From RGIG8748 sp045606045 (lineage in GTDB: Bacteria; Bacillota; Clostridia; UMGS1810), in contig JAZURE010000005.1 in NCBI GenBank assembly GCA_045606045.1, forward strand, positions 1-17,360: a stretch of 17,360 nucleotides of DNA. The letters are read 5' to 3'. Numbering within the stretch: position 1 is the stretch's first letter; each line of letters begins with the position of its first letter. This document shows, piece by piece, positions 7,349 through 15,124 of the stretch. The notes below the pieces were generated by a model. The model did no database searches, was not told the DNA's origin, and saw nothing but the letters and a program-made list of their open reading frames with translations. Position numbers and translations under genes: made by a program.

Positions 7349-7977
7349 ATAGCCTCGCAGCGGTATATAGGCTGTCCGAGGTTTGTAAAATTGGTTTCAT
7401 ACTCTGTCATTACATTGCCCTCGAATTTGCTGTTATGCAGGTCGAGGGTTATATTTTTGAGCCTTAAGCCGTAGTCGGAAAAGGAATTGAGCGAAAATTC
7501 AAAGAGCTTTGTATTGTCGGTCTTAAAGTGGATTGCCCCATCCTTTTCGAGCCACTTTTCGTACATGGAAAGAAAGTTTGCATGGGTAAGACGCCTCTTG
7601 GCGTAGCCGCTTTTCTTCCACGGGTCGCAGAAGTTTATGTATATAACCTCGCATTTTGTTCTGGTTTCAAGGCATGAGAGCTTCATTACATCGCCCTCGA
7701 CAAAGCGGACATTGGTAAGCCCTGCGTTTTTAATCTTTTCAAGGGCGAGGACAAGCACATCCGAGCATTTTTCCACAGCTATGAAATTTATATCGGGATT
7801 TTGCATTGCTGTCTCCAGTATAAACTTACCCTTGCCGCAGCCTATTTCGATTCTAAGGGGTTTGTCATTTCCAAACACTGCTTTTATATCGTCCTTGTAA
7901 TCCTCAATGTTTGCTATAAGAAGCTCAGAGCACGCCTCGATGCGCTGTTCTCTGTGCTTTTTTCTTCTCATTCTCAT
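7330..7977 (-). CDS. trmB: tRNA (guanine-N7-)-methyltransferase
   Basis: This enzyme uses S-adenosylmethionine to methylate N7 of guanosine 46 in the variable loop of tRNAs. The 215-residue protein matches the family in length. It has the basic start MRMRRKKHREQ, the SAM-binding IEIGCGKGKF (43-52), the acidic VEKCSDV turn, and the family signature around NFCDPWKKSGYAKRRLTH (115-132) and HFKTDN (150-155). ATG7977 is favoured because GGGAGAAG sits at the right distance before it. The upstream in-frame ATG at 7992 has no binding site, although a longer protein is possible. A consensus promoter lies upstream on the minus strand. The 3' end forms one arm of a hairpin with the end of the convergent carboxypeptidase gene. 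Confidence 0.95.
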   Translation of the reverse strand: MRMRRKKHREQRIEACSELLIANIEDYKDDIKAVFGNDKPLRIEIGCGKGKFILETAMQNPDINFIAVEKCSDVLVLALEKIKNAGLTNVRFVEGDVMKLSCLETRTKCEVIYINFCDPWKKSGYAKRRLTHANFLSMYEKWLEKDGAIHFKTDNTKLFEFSLNSFSDYGLRLKNITLDLHNSKFEGNVMTEYETNFTNLGQPIYRCEAIFNDQH

Positions 7978-8010
7978 AAATTCTTCTCCCATATTGTAAA
8001 TTTACTATAA

Positions 8011-8039
8011 ATAATAACATTTTATTTAAGTTATTTCAA
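8011..8039 (-). promoter_or_regulatory. Promoter of trmB
   Basis: On the minus strand TTGAAA (complement of 8034-8039) and TATTAT (complement of 8011-8016) are separated by 17 bases, about 30 bases before the trmB start. The intergenic region is very AT-rich, which raises the chance of accidental matches. Confidence 0.55.
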
Positions 8040-8057
8040 GTATAAAAGAATTTTATA

Positions 8058-8086
8058 TTGAAAAAGGCAGCATCATAAGATATAAT
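8058..8086 (+). promoter_or_regulatory. Promoter of rluB
   Basis: TTGAAA (8058-8063) and a perfect TATAAT (8081-8086) are separated by 17 bases, pointing away from trmB and about 35 bases before the rluB start. Confidence 0.7.
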
Positions 8087-8122
8087 TAAAATAGGATATT
8101 TTAGGATATTGGAAGTGAAATT

Positions 8123-8833
8123 ATGGAAGAAATGAGACTGCAGAAATACCTTGCCCTGTGCTCGGTGGCATCAAGACGAGCCTCGGAGGATATTATACTT
8201 TCGGGAAGAGTGTCAGTAAACGGAAAGACAGTAACCGAGCTTGGAACAAAGGTTTCCGATGGCGACACAGTTTGTGTAGACGGCAAGGAAATAATAATGG
8301 ATAATAAAAAAGTATATATTATGCTCAATAAACCTGCAGGCTGTGTCACCACTGTAAGCGATGACAGGGGCAGACAGACCGTTATGGAATATGTGGCAGA
8401 TATACCTGAGAGGATTTACCCTGTGGGAAGACTTGACTACAACACCGAGGGACTAATATTTCTTACAAACGACGGGGATTTGGCATACAGTCTCACACAC
8501 CCCAAATACGAAAAAATAAAGGTGTATGAGGTGCTTGTAAAAGGAATTGTTCTTCACGGTGCGGTGGACAGGCTCATGCGAGGGGTATATATAGACGGCA
8601 AAAAGACTGCACCTGCCGAGGCGGAGGTCATAGAGCACAGACGAAACACCTCACTTGTGCGCATATGTATTCATGAGGGCAGAAACAGACAGATACGAAA
8701 GATGTGTGATGCCGTAGGTCACAGCGTAATAGCTCTTCGCAGGGTGGCTGTGGACGGCATAGAACTTGGTAATCTGGAGGTCGGTAAGTGGCGCCACCTT
8801 ACAAGAACAGAGGTAGAAAGGTTGAGAAGATAG
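8123..8833 (+). CDS. rluB: 23S rRNA pseudouridine synthase, RluB/RsuA family
   Basis: This enzyme isomerises a specific uridine of ribosomal RNA to pseudouridine. The 236-residue protein has an N-terminal S4 RNA-binding domain (MRLQKYLALCSVASRRASEDII...GRVSVNGKTV, 4-60). The catalytic domain contains LNKPAGCVTT (68-77), the signature GRLDYNTEGLIFLTNDG with the catalytic Asp105, and the late motif EGRNRQIRKM near residue 190. These are the marks of the RsuA/RluB/RluE/RluF group. RluB (23S U2605 in E. coli) is the usual Bacillota member, but RsuA-type specificity cannot be excluded by eye. The start ATG has GGAAGTG before it. A single base separates its stop from the next gene, so the two are very likely co-translated. 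Confidence 0.92.
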   Translation: MEEMRLQKYLALCSVASRRASEDIILSGRVSVNGKTVTELGTKVSDGDTVCVDGKEIIMDNKKVYIMLNKPAGCVTTVSDDRGRQTVMEYVADIPERIYPVGRLDYNTEGLIFLTNDGDLAYSLTHPKYEKIKVYEVLVKGIVLHGAVDRLMRGVYIDGKKTAPAEAEVIEHRRNTSLVRICIHEGRNRQIRKMCDAVGHSVIALRRVAVDGIELGNLEVGKWRHLTRTEVERLRR

Positions 8834-8834
8834 T

Positions 8835-9233
8835 ATGCTTACAATTAAATTTGAAGAAAACCCCAAAAAAGCACTTGAGCAAATGGGAGTAGTTGCTCCA
8901 AGTGACAGTCTGGTTATGACAATGTGCGACGGCAATGTTATCATGGGTTTGGGAATAGTAAGAATGATGCGTGAATATGCAGAAATTTGCGATATACATA
9001 TCGCAGAGGAATTCAGGGATTTCTCGCTTTCCTACGGCATGGGTAAGTCGCTGCTTAATGCAGTTGACTTAAGAGGTATAAAGCATGTGTATACGGACAT
9101 GGCAGACAGCGAGCCGCTACTTCGAGCACTTAAATTCAAAAAAACAGAGGATATCGAAGACAAGTGCTTAGAGGAAATGGAAAAGCACCTTTATTATTTA
9201 AATTTAACGGGATATTTTGATGCAAATTGTTAA
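8835..9233 (+). CDS. Small GNAT-like acetyltransferase-fold protein
   Basis: This is a 132-residue cytoplasmic protein. The central part looks like a GNAT core: strand CDGNVIMGLGIVR (31-43), then CDIHIAEEFRDFSLSYGMGKSLLNAV (52-77), where the RDFSLSYGMGKSLL loop and helix resemble the acetyl-CoA pyrophosphate loop (usually Q/RxxGxG/A). It ends with HVYTDMADSEPLLRALKFKK (84-103), resembling the GNAT end motif in which a residue near 'LGF' closes the fold. The match is recognisable but degenerate, so the substrate, and even activity, are unknown. The start ATG directly follows the rluB stop (TAGTATG), implying translational coupling. I see no terminator between it and the oad promoter region. 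Confidence 0.75.
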   Translation: MLTIKFEENPKKALEQMGVVAPSDSLVMTMCDGNVIMGLGIVRMMREYAEICDIHIAEEFRDFSLSYGMGKSLLNAVDLRGIKHVYTDMADSEPLLRALKFKKTEDIEDKCLEEMEKHLYYLNLTGYFDANC

Positions 9234-9295
9234 AATTGCACAAAGGAAAAAAAGGAATTATGTAGAAATACTCAAACAAGGGTAAAATTGGAGTG

Positions 9296-9339
9296 TTGAC
9301 AAAATGTACTTTGTCAGCACTATTGTACTAACATATATT
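9296..9339 (+). promoter_or_regulatory. Promoter and operator-like palindrome of the oad operon
   Basis: TTGTCA (9311-9316) and TATATT (9334-9339) are 17 bases apart, close to a sigma-A promoter, and place the transcript start just ahead of the oadG ribosome binding site. A 7-bp inverted repeat, TGACAAA-N6-TTTGTCA (9297-9316), overlaps the -35 box and could be a repressor site. An alternative TTGACA (9296-9301) has poorer spacing to its best -10. Confidence 0.6.
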
Positions 9340-9363
9340 ATATCTGCGAAAGGAGGACAAAAA

Positions 9364-9639
9364 ATGATCGCTTTTACATGTATCATGGGTATAGCCACGG
9401 TGTTTATAGGTCTTATATGTCTTATAGCAATCACCATGGTGATGAGTGCCGTTATTAAGACACTTCCCGCAGGCAAAAGCTCATCGGAGGACAAGGCACC
9501 TGCAGTTAAAAGCTCTGCGTCCAAGAGCACACCCATACAGAACAAGCAGGAAATTCTTGCAGGAGTATGCGCGGTAATCGCAGAAGAACTCGGTACAGAT
9601 GTATCGAATATCAGAGTAACATCTTTTAAAAGGCTTTAA
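9364..9639 (+). CDS. oadG: Oxaloacetate decarboxylase gamma subunit (OadG family)
   Basis: This small membrane subunit of the sodium-pumping decarboxylase holds the carboxyltransferase and beta subunits together. The 91-residue protein has one N-terminal membrane helix (IAFTCIMGIATVFIGLICLIAITMVM), a flexible Ala/Ser/Lys-rich linker, and a short C-terminal domain (EILAGVCAVIAEELGTDVSNIRVTSFKRL) typical of clostridial OadG proteins. The start is ATG9364 with a strong AAAGGAGGA site; the frame extends upstream only through the promoter. It is the first gene of a four-gene operon with the biotin carrier, oadB and oadA, which makes the identification firm despite the small size. Confidence 0.9.
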   Translation: MIAFTCIMGIATVFIGLICLIAITMVMSAVIKTLPAGKSSSEDKAPAVKSSASKSTPIQNKQEILAGVCAVIAEELGTDVSNIRVTSFKRL

Positions 9640-9667
9640 TCTATTCAAATCAAAAGGAGAAATTATC

Positions 9668-10033
9668 ATGAAAACTTACAAGGTAAATGTAAACGGAACA
9701 GAATATGCAATATCCATAGAGCTTATGAGTGAAGAGGAAGCAAAGGAAGCAAAGGCGGCTCCTGCAGCTCCCGCAGCAGCACCCGTACAGGAAGCTCCCA
9801 AGGCAGCTCCTGCAGGCGAGGGCGAAGAGGTTGCAGCTCCCATGCAGGGCACAATCCTCTCCGTAAAGATTAAGGAAGGCGACAGCGTATCCAAGGGACA
9901 GGTTCTCTTTATCTTAGAGGCTATGAAGATGGAAAATGAAATCATGGCAGGAGCAGATGGTGTTGTTACTTCTGTATGCGTTGCAGAGGGTGCAGCTGTA
10001 TCCAACGGCACAGTTCTTTGCACAATAGCTTAA
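9668..10033 (+). CDS. Biotin carboxyl carrier subunit of the decarboxylase
   Basis: This 121-residue protein carries carboxybiotin from the carboxyltransferase (OadA) to the membrane pump (OadB). It has a short N-terminal segment, an Ala/Pro-rich flexible linker (about 28-50), and a biotinyl domain with the EAMKMEN motif. The biotin-accepting Lys is residue 87. The flanking APMQGTI and VLFILEAMKMEN strands are standard for the domain. In Klebsiella OadA the biotin domain is fused to the C-terminus of the alpha subunit; here it is a separate gene, as in many Clostridia and in methylmalonyl-CoA decarboxylases (MmdC). An AAAGGAGA site precedes the ATG, 28 bases after oadG. Confidence 0.93.
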   Translation: MKTYKVNVNGTEYAISIELMSEEEAKEAKAAPAAPAAAPVQEAPKAAPAGEGEEVAAPMQGTILSVKIKEGDSVSKGQVLFILEAMKMENEIMAGADGVVTSVCVAEGAAVSNGTVLCTIA

Positions 10034-10052
10034 TTATTCGGAGGAAACGACA

Positions 10053-11765
10053 ATGAAAAAGAGAATTATAGGAGCCATTATACTTGTTACCATGCTCTTT
10101 GCAAGTATATGTGCTTATGCGGCTCCCGAGCAGCAGGAAGGCTATGTTCCTCTTAGGCAGCAGCTCGAAATGATGGGACTTTTAAATGAAGATGCAGAGC
10201 ATCTTATAGAGGTTACAGGCGCAGCATACGACAAGAAGTCGGGTGTTTTGTCCGTAACACTTGAAAACATAAAGGGCGAGGATATATTTGGTTCGCTTTA
10301 TGTAGAGGGCGATGCGAAAACTAACTTCCTTATTCCTCAGCAGTTTGAGGTGGAAGTAGAGGGCAAACCCATATTCTCTGAGGACAGAGTTGCTACATCT
10401 TCCTTTACTCTGCCCAAAGGTGAGACTATAGTTATAGAAAAATCCATAGCAGAAGCCAAGAAAAACCCCAAGATAAACATAGTTGTTCAGTACTATGAGC
10501 ACGGAAACATAGCTTCGGCTGACGATATATTTGTAATTTACCATGAAGATGTTTTGAGCAAAGGCTTATCATCGGAAAAGACAAGCATCAAGGATTCCAT
10601 ACTTAATTTTGTAAAGCAGACAGGATTTTTCCTTACCAAAGACAACCCCGGCTCGCTTATTATGATACTTGTGGCTTGCCTGCTTCTTTACCTTGCAATA
10701 GTTAAGAAGTTTGAGCCTCTCCTGCTTCTTCCCATAGCATTCGGTATGCTTCTTACAAACCTTATGGGTGCAGAGGTTTACCATGAAGAGCTTTTTGCGG
10801 GCGGACATGTTCACTGGGATATGTTTGGTACAGGAAGCTCCATAACCCCGGGACTTATAGACATACTTTACTTAGGCGTTAAGCTCGGTATCTACCCCTG
10901 TCTTATCTTTGTGGGCGTAGGTGCCATGACTGATTTTGGTCCCCTGATTGCCAACCCCAAGAGCCTTATCCTCGGTGCTGCGGCACAGATAGGTATATTT
11001 GCTACCTTTATAGGCGCATACTATCTTGGATTTAATCCTCAGCAGGCAGGCTCTATAGGTATTATAGGCGGTGCAGACGGTCCTACAGCTATCTTCCTTA
11101 CAAGTAAGCTCGCTCCCGAGCTTCTGGGGCCAATAGCTGTTGCGGCTTATTCCTACATGGCTCTTGTGCCTGTAATTCAGCCCCCTATAATGAGGCTTCT
11201 TACAACCAAGGAAGAAAGACAGATAGTTATGAAGGAGCTTCGCCCCGTATCAAAGACAGAAAAGATTGTATTCCCCATAGTTTCCACAATCTTTGTAGCG
11301 CTTCTTGTTCCCTCGGCAGCCCCTCTTGTAGGTTGCCTTATGCTTGGTAACCTCTTAAAAGAGAGTGGTGTTTGTGAAAGACTTTCCAAGACTGTACAGA
11401 ATGAGCTTATGAACATCGTTACAATATTCTTAGGTGTTTCCGTAGGTGCTACTGCAACCGCATCCACATTCTTAAGCTTTGAGACTATCAAAATCATAAT
11501 AATGGGTGTTGTAGCATTTGGTGTTGCTACTGCTTGCGGCGTGCTTATTGCTAAATTTATGAACCTTTTCTTAAAGAACAAGATAAATCCTCTCATAGGC
11601 TCTGCAGGTGTTTCCGCAGTTCCTATGGCGGCAAGAGTTTCCCAGACGGTAGGACAGAAGGACAATCCTTCCAACTTCCTGCTCATGCATGCAATGGGCC
11701 CCAATGTAGCAGGCGTTATAGGCTCTGCTATTGCAGCGGGTGCGCTTCTTGCAATTCTCGGTTAA
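10053..11765 (+). CDS. oadB: Sodium-pumping decarboxylase beta subunit with a secreted N-terminal domain
   Basis: This integral membrane subunit decarboxylates carboxybiotin and exports sodium ions. The pump part covers about residues 195-570, with many membrane helices and the family signature GIIGGADGPTAIF (336-348), whose Asp342 corresponds to the conserved sodium- and proton-binding aspartate. VQPPIMRLLTTKEER and the terminal AMGPNVAGVIGSAIAAG are also typical. The protein has 570 residues, against about 370-430 for usual OadB/MmdB. The excess is at the front: a signal-peptide-like helix (MKKRIIGAIILVTMLFASICAYA) and about 165 residues of beta-rich sequence that should lie outside the membrane. 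The frame is continuous and GGAGGAAA precedes the ATG, so the extension is real. It lies between the carrier and oadA genes. Confidence 0.93.
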   Translation: MKKRIIGAIILVTMLFASICAYAAPEQQEGYVPLRQQLEMMGLLNEDAEHLIEVTGAAYDKKSGVLSVTLENIKGEDIFGSLYVEGDAKTNFLIPQQFEVEVEGKPIFSEDRVATSSFTLPKGETIVIEKSIAEAKKNPKINIVVQYYEHGNIASADDIFVIYHEDVLSKGLSSEKTSIKDSILNFVKQTGFFLTKDNPGSLIMILVACLLLYLAIVKKFEPLLLLPIAFGMLLTNLMGAEVYHEELFAGGHVHWDMFGTGSSITPGLIDILYLGVKLGIYPCLIFVGVGAMTDFGPLIANPKSLILGAAAQIGIFATFIGAYYLGFNPQQAGSIGIIGGADGPTAIFLTSKLAPELLGPIAVAAYSYMALVPVIQPPIMRLLTTKEERQIVMKELRPVSKTEKIVFPIVSTIFVALLVPSAAPLVGCLMLGNLLKESGVCERLSKTVQNELMNIVTIFLGVSVGATATASTFLSFETIKIIIMGVVAFGVATACGVLIAKFMNLFLKNKINPLIGSAGVSAVPMAARVSQTVGQKDNPSNFLLMHAMGPNVAGVIGSAIAAGALLAILG

Positions 11766-11780
11766 TTTGGAGGAATCGAT

Positions 11781-13175
11781 ATGTCAAAGTTATATATTAC
11801 AGATACCATATTAAGAGATGCTCATCAGTCGCAGGCTAAAACAAGAATGAAAATCGAGGATATGATTCCTGCTTTAAAGCAGCTCGACAAAATCGGCTAC
11901 TGGTCGGTAGAGTGCTGGGGCGGTGCTACCTTTGATGCCTGCATGAGATTTTTAAACGAAGACCCATGGGAAAGACTTCGTACAATAAAGGCAAACATGC
12001 CAAATACAAAGCTTCAGATGCTTTTCCGCGGTCAGAACATACTTGGCTACAAGCATTATGCCGATGATGTGGTAGAAGCATTCTGCAAGAAATCCATAGA
12101 AAACGGAATAGATGTCGTAAGAGTTTTTGATGCGTTAAACGACCCCAGAAACTTAGAAGCGGCTATTAAGTATGTAAAAGAGTACGGCGGTATGTGCGAG
12201 GCAGCTATAAGCTACACCACAAGCCCTGTTCACAACGAAGACTACTTTGTTAAGCTTGCATGTCAGCTCGAAAAGATGGGTGCAGACACAATTTGTATCA
12301 AGGATATGGCAAACCTCCTTCTTCCTTACGATGCATACAGCCTTGTAAAGAAGCTCAAGGAAAATGTATCCGTTCCCATACACCTTCATACACACAACAC
12401 TGCAGGTACTGGCGACATGACAAACCTCATGGCTGCACAGGCAGGTGTGGACATAGTAGACTGCGCACTTTCGCCCATGGCAAATGGCACAAGTAACCCT
12501 GCAACAGAATCTCTTGTTGCGGCATTAAAGGGCACAGAGCGCGACACAGGTCTTGACCTTGAAGAACTTTCCAAGGCGGCTGCACATTTCCGTGGTATTG
12601 CCAGGGAGCTTACAGAGCGTGGTGACTTAGATCCCAAGGTGCTCGGCGTAGACGGAAATACACTTCTCTATCAGGTACCCGGCGGTATGCTTTCCAACCT
12701 TATGGGACAGCTCAAGGACAACGGTGCCGAGGACAGACTCTATGAGGTACTTGCGGAAGTGCTCAGGGTTCGTAAGGATTTTGGATATCCTCCCCTTGTA
12801 ACACCCACAAGCCAGATTGTAGGTACACAGGCGGTATTGAATATCCTTCTTGGCGAAAGATATAAGATGATAACCAAGGAATCCAAGGGACTTTTAAAGG
12901 GTGAATACGGCACACTTCCTGCAGAGGTAAATGAAGAGGTTCGCAAAAAGGCTATAGGTGACGAAGAGGTTATTACCGTTCGTCCTGCAGACCTTTTGGA
13001 GCCAGAACTTGAAAAGTATACCAAAGAGGCTGGCGACCTTGCAAAGTGCGAAGAGGATGTACTTTCTTATGCACTCTTCCCGCAGGTTGCTAAGGGATTC
13101 CTTGAAAACAGAAACAAAAAATCGGATTCTTCTTCAGACGAAGTAAGAACTATATTTGTTCAGGATTTGACCTAA
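11781..13175 (+). CDS. oadA: Oxaloacetate decarboxylase alpha subunit (carboxyltransferase, no biotin domain)
   Basis: This cytoplasmic carboxyltransferase moves the carboxyl group of oxaloacetate to biotin, leaving pyruvate. The 464-residue protein is a TIM barrel with the metal-binding Asp13 in TDTILRDAHQS, GGATFDACMRFLNEDPW (47-63), LFRGQNILGY (81-90), the Lys174 of IKDMANLL that is carboxylated in relatives, and HLHTH with the metal-binding His203 and His205. A post-barrel carboxylase-conserved region (PPLVTPTSQIVGTQA) follows. It stops before the biotin domain, which is encoded separately upstream. The barrel is of the pyruvate carboxylase/OadA type, not the propionyl-CoA type of MmdA, which points to oxaloacetate as substrate. 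An ATG with GGAGGAA follows oadB closely. A strong terminator ends the operon. Confidence 0.95.
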   Translation: MSKLYITDTILRDAHQSQAKTRMKIEDMIPALKQLDKIGYWSVECWGGATFDACMRFLNEDPWERLRTIKANMPNTKLQMLFRGQNILGYKHYADDVVEAFCKKSIENGIDVVRVFDALNDPRNLEAAIKYVKEYGGMCEAAISYTTSPVHNEDYFVKLACQLEKMGADTICIKDMANLLLPYDAYSLVKKLKENVSVPIHLHTHNTAGTGDMTNLMAAQAGVDIVDCALSPMANGTSNPATESLVAALKGTERDTGLDLEELSKAAAHFRGIARELTERGDLDPKVLGVDGNTLLYQVPGGMLSNLMGQLKDNGAEDRLYEVLAEVLRVRKDFGYPPLVTPTSQIVGTQAVLNILLGERYKMITKESKGLLKGEYGTLPAEVNEEVRKKAIGDEEVITVRPADLLEPELEKYTKEAGDLAKCEEDVLSYALFPQVAKGFLENRNKKSDSSSDEVRTIFVQDLT

Positions 13176-13181
13176 TATAAC

Positions 13182-13222
13182 AGCTTTCCGCACATTATGT
13201 GTGCGGAAAGCTATCCTTTTTT
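13182..13222 (+). terminator. Rho-independent terminator of the oad operon
   Basis: A perfect 13-bp stem (AGCTTTCCGCACA with its complement, loop of five) is followed by ATCCTTTTTT. It lies a few bases after the oadA stop and just before the hslO ribosome binding site. Confidence 0.92.
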
Positions 13223-13239
13223 GAAAGGGAGTATACCTT

Positions 13240-14121
13240 ATGAAAGATTACATTATAAGAGCAGCGGCAGATGACGGCAGTATAAGAGCATTTGCCTGCA
13301 TTACAAGAGATACAGTAAACGAGGCCTTTTCGCATCACAAAACCTCTCCCGTAGCAACTGCGGCACTTGGAAGAACGCTTACCGCAGCGGCAATGATGGG
13401 CGCCATGCTTAAGGGCGAAAAGGACACCGTAAGCATTCAGCTTACAGGCTCGGGCCCCATTGGCAGAGTGCTTGCTGTATCGGACAGCAGTAGCTGTGTA
13501 AGGGGATATGTGGACAACCCTACCGTAGATATGCCCTTAAATTCTATGGGCAAGCTCGATGTGGGCGCTGCAGTAGGTACAGATGGATTTCTTACCGTAA
13601 TAAACGATATCGGCTTAAAGGAGCCGTATATAGGCAAAATACCGCTTGTTTCGGGCGAGGTTGGCGATGACCTTACCAAGTATTTTGCAATTTCCGAGCA
13701 GGTACCGTCGGCTGTGGGTCTTGGTGTGCTTGTGGACAAGGATTACACTGTTAAGACATCGGGCGGATTTATAATACAGGTTATGCCCGAGGCTACTGAT
13801 GACGATATAACAAAGCTCGAAAATAATCTTAGCGCGGTTAAATCTGTAACAGCGCTTTTAGACGAGGGCAAAACACCCGAAGATATACTGAAGATGCTTC
13901 TCTTTGGATTTGAGTACCACATCACAGACAAAACCGACACCTCATACAAGTGCAACTGTTCGAGGGAGAGGGTGGAAAAGGCGCTTATTTCCATAGGAAA
14001 AGAAGAGCTTTCCAAGATTATAGAGGAGGATGGCGAAACCGAGCTTTCTTGCCATTTCTGCAGTAATAAATATCATTTTGACAAAGAGGAACTGATGGAA
14101 CTTCTTAAGCAGTTGCGTTAG
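13240..14121 (+). CDS. hslO: Hsp33, redox-regulated chaperonin
   Basis: Hsp33 is a cytoplasmic holdase activated when oxidation releases zinc from its C-terminal cysteines. The 293-residue protein has the typical N-terminal domain (IRAAADDGSIRAFACITRDTV, GRTLTAAAMMGAMLKGEKDTVSIQLTGSGPIG) and the four zinc ligands CNC (Cys238, Cys240) and CHFC (Cys271, Cys274). GAAAGGGAG precedes the ATG. The gene begins only 18 bases after the oad terminator and no separate promoter is obvious, so it may use read-through or a promoter inside the oad 3' end. Its last four codons and stop form the left arm of a 20-bp inverted repeat (14105-14124), so the stop belongs to, or was copied by, the palindromic element downstream. 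Confidence 0.95.
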   Translation: MKDYIIRAAADDGSIRAFACITRDTVNEAFSHHKTSPVATAALGRTLTAAAMMGAMLKGEKDTVSIQLTGSGPIGRVLAVSDSSSCVRGYVDNPTVDMPLNSMGKLDVGAAVGTDGFLTVINDIGLKEPYIGKIPLVSGEVGDDLTKYFAISEQVPSAVGLGVLVDKDYTVKTSGGFIIQVMPEATDDDITKLENNLSAVKSVTALLDEGKTPEDILKMLLFGFEYHITDKTDTSYKCNCSRERVEKALISIGKEELSKIIEEDGETELSCHFCSNKYHFDKEELMELLKQLR

Positions 14122-14267
14122 TATACGAACTCGCCAAAATCAAGTAAAATAGCCGTTTTTCTTCGTTGTCGGTCTTGAAATACGACAGTATTTGCGAGTA
14201 TTTTAACAATGCAGTGGCGTAAAAACACGCACCCAAAACGGGTCCGGATACTGACGCAACTGCTTAA
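14105..14267. repeat. Third palindromic element, with 20-bp terminal inverted repeats
   Basis: TTAAGCAGTTGCGTTAGTAT (14105-14124) is repeated inverted at 14248-14267 with a single difference, which still pairs as G.U in RNA. The left arm contains the hslO stop codon; the right arm ends just before the ribosome binding site of the next gene. Inside lie smaller dyads such as AAATACGACAGTATTT. No protein is evident. Structure and size (163 bp) fit a miniature inverted-repeat element. The interior looks to me like intergenic repeats seen in other Clostridia, but that is from memory and unverified. Confidence 0.65.
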
Positions 14268-14278
14268 AGGAGACGAAA

Positions 14279-14950
14279 ATGATTAAAGCATGCCTTTTTG
14301 ATTTGGACGGCACACTTTTAAATACCTTAACAACTATAGCGCATTACGCAAACTATGCCCTCAGAGAAAACGGCATAGAAACTGCACATACAGAGGAATA
14401 TAAGCTATTTGTCGGCAATGGAGCCAAAAAGCTGGTAGAGCGTATGCTAAAGTCCAAGAACGCATATTCTGAAGAAATGTTTAACAAAGTATATAAGTGC
14501 TACATGGAGTCATACGATGCCAATCCCACATACCTCACAGAGCCGTACGATGGCATAGGGGATATGCTTGTGGCCTTGAAAAAGCGCGGTATAATGGTGG
14601 GAGTAATATCCAATAAGCCTGACTACGCGGCAAAATCTGTATGCAGGCAAAAGTTCCCGTCCGAGCTTATTGATGCGGTGCAGGGGCAGATAGAGGGATT
14701 ACCCATTAAGCCTGATGTATCGGGACCTATGCAGGTATTAGAAAGGCTTGGTGCTATGCCCGATGAGACCATATATATAGGTGACAGCGGTGTGGATATG
14801 CAGACAGGCAGAAATTTAAAAAGCTTTACCGTAGGTGTTTCCTGGGGCTTTCGTTCAGTAGAAGAGCTTATGGAAAATGGTGCAGACAGAATAGTTTCTG
14901 CTCCGCATGAAATAATAGATATTGCATATAAGCTCAACACGGAAAGTTAA
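14279..14950 (+). CDS. gph: HAD-family phosphatase, phosphoglycolate phosphatase-like
   Basis: This is a cytoplasmic magnesium-dependent phosphatase of the haloacid dehalogenase superfamily. The 223-residue protein shows all the motifs: DLDGTLLNT with the nucleophile Asp8 and acid Asp10, ISNKP with Ser111 of motif II, the LPIKPD lysine (Lys144), and YIGDSGVDMQTGR with Asp169 and Asp173. A helical cap lies between residues 15 and 85. Gph-like proteins remove 2-phosphoglycolate, but close relatives (pyrophosphatase PpaX, nucleotidases) look alike, so the substrate is uncertain. AAAGGAGA precedes the ATG, immediately after the inverted-repeat element that separates it from hslO. It ends shortly before the tRNA promoter. 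Confidence 0.88.
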   Translation: MIKACLFDLDGTLLNTLTTIAHYANYALRENGIETAHTEEYKLFVGNGAKKLVERMLKSKNAYSEEMFNKVYKCYMESYDANPTYLTEPYDGIGDMLVALKKRGIMVGVISNKPDYAAKSVCRQKFPSELIDAVQGQIEGLPIKPDVSGPMQVLERLGAMPDETIYIGDSGVDMQTGRNLKSFTVGVSWGFRSVEELMENGADRIVSAPHEIIDIAYKLNTES

Positions 14951-14985
14951 TAAACAAATTTTTTAGAAAAATTTATAAAAAACTC

Positions 14986-15014
14986 TTGACAATTAAAAGA
15001 AAAAGAGTTATACT
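14986..15014 (+). promoter_or_regulatory. Promoter of the tRNA cluster
   Basis: TTGACA (14986-14991) and TATACT (15009-15014) with exactly 17 bases between form a near-consensus housekeeping promoter, ending 29 bases before the first tRNA. Confidence 0.85.
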
Positions 15015-15043
15015 ATCATAGTCGCGATTGAGCGACACCTTTT

Positions 15044-15119
15044 GGGAGCTTAGCTCAGCTGGGAGAGCATCTGCCTTACAAGCAGAGGGTCACAGGTTCG
15101 AGCCCTGTAGCTCCCACCA
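15044..15119 (+). tRNA. tRNA-Val (TAC)
   Basis: The 76-base gene folds as a cloverleaf: acceptor GGGAGCT with AGCTCCC, D-arm GCTC...GAGC, anticodon loop CTTACAA (anticodon TAC, reading GTA and related valine codons), T-arm ACAGG TTCGAGC CCTGT, and an encoded CCA end. It is the first tRNA after the promoter. Confidence 0.95.
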
Positions 15120-15124
15120 TACAT

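Noticed and set aside
9364..13175. Methylmalonyl-CoA decarboxylase instead of oxaloacetate decarboxylase
   Set aside because: The separate biotin carrier fits both, but the carboxyltransferase is the TIM-barrel OadA/pyruvate-carboxylase type, not the propionyl-CoA carboxylase type of MmdA.
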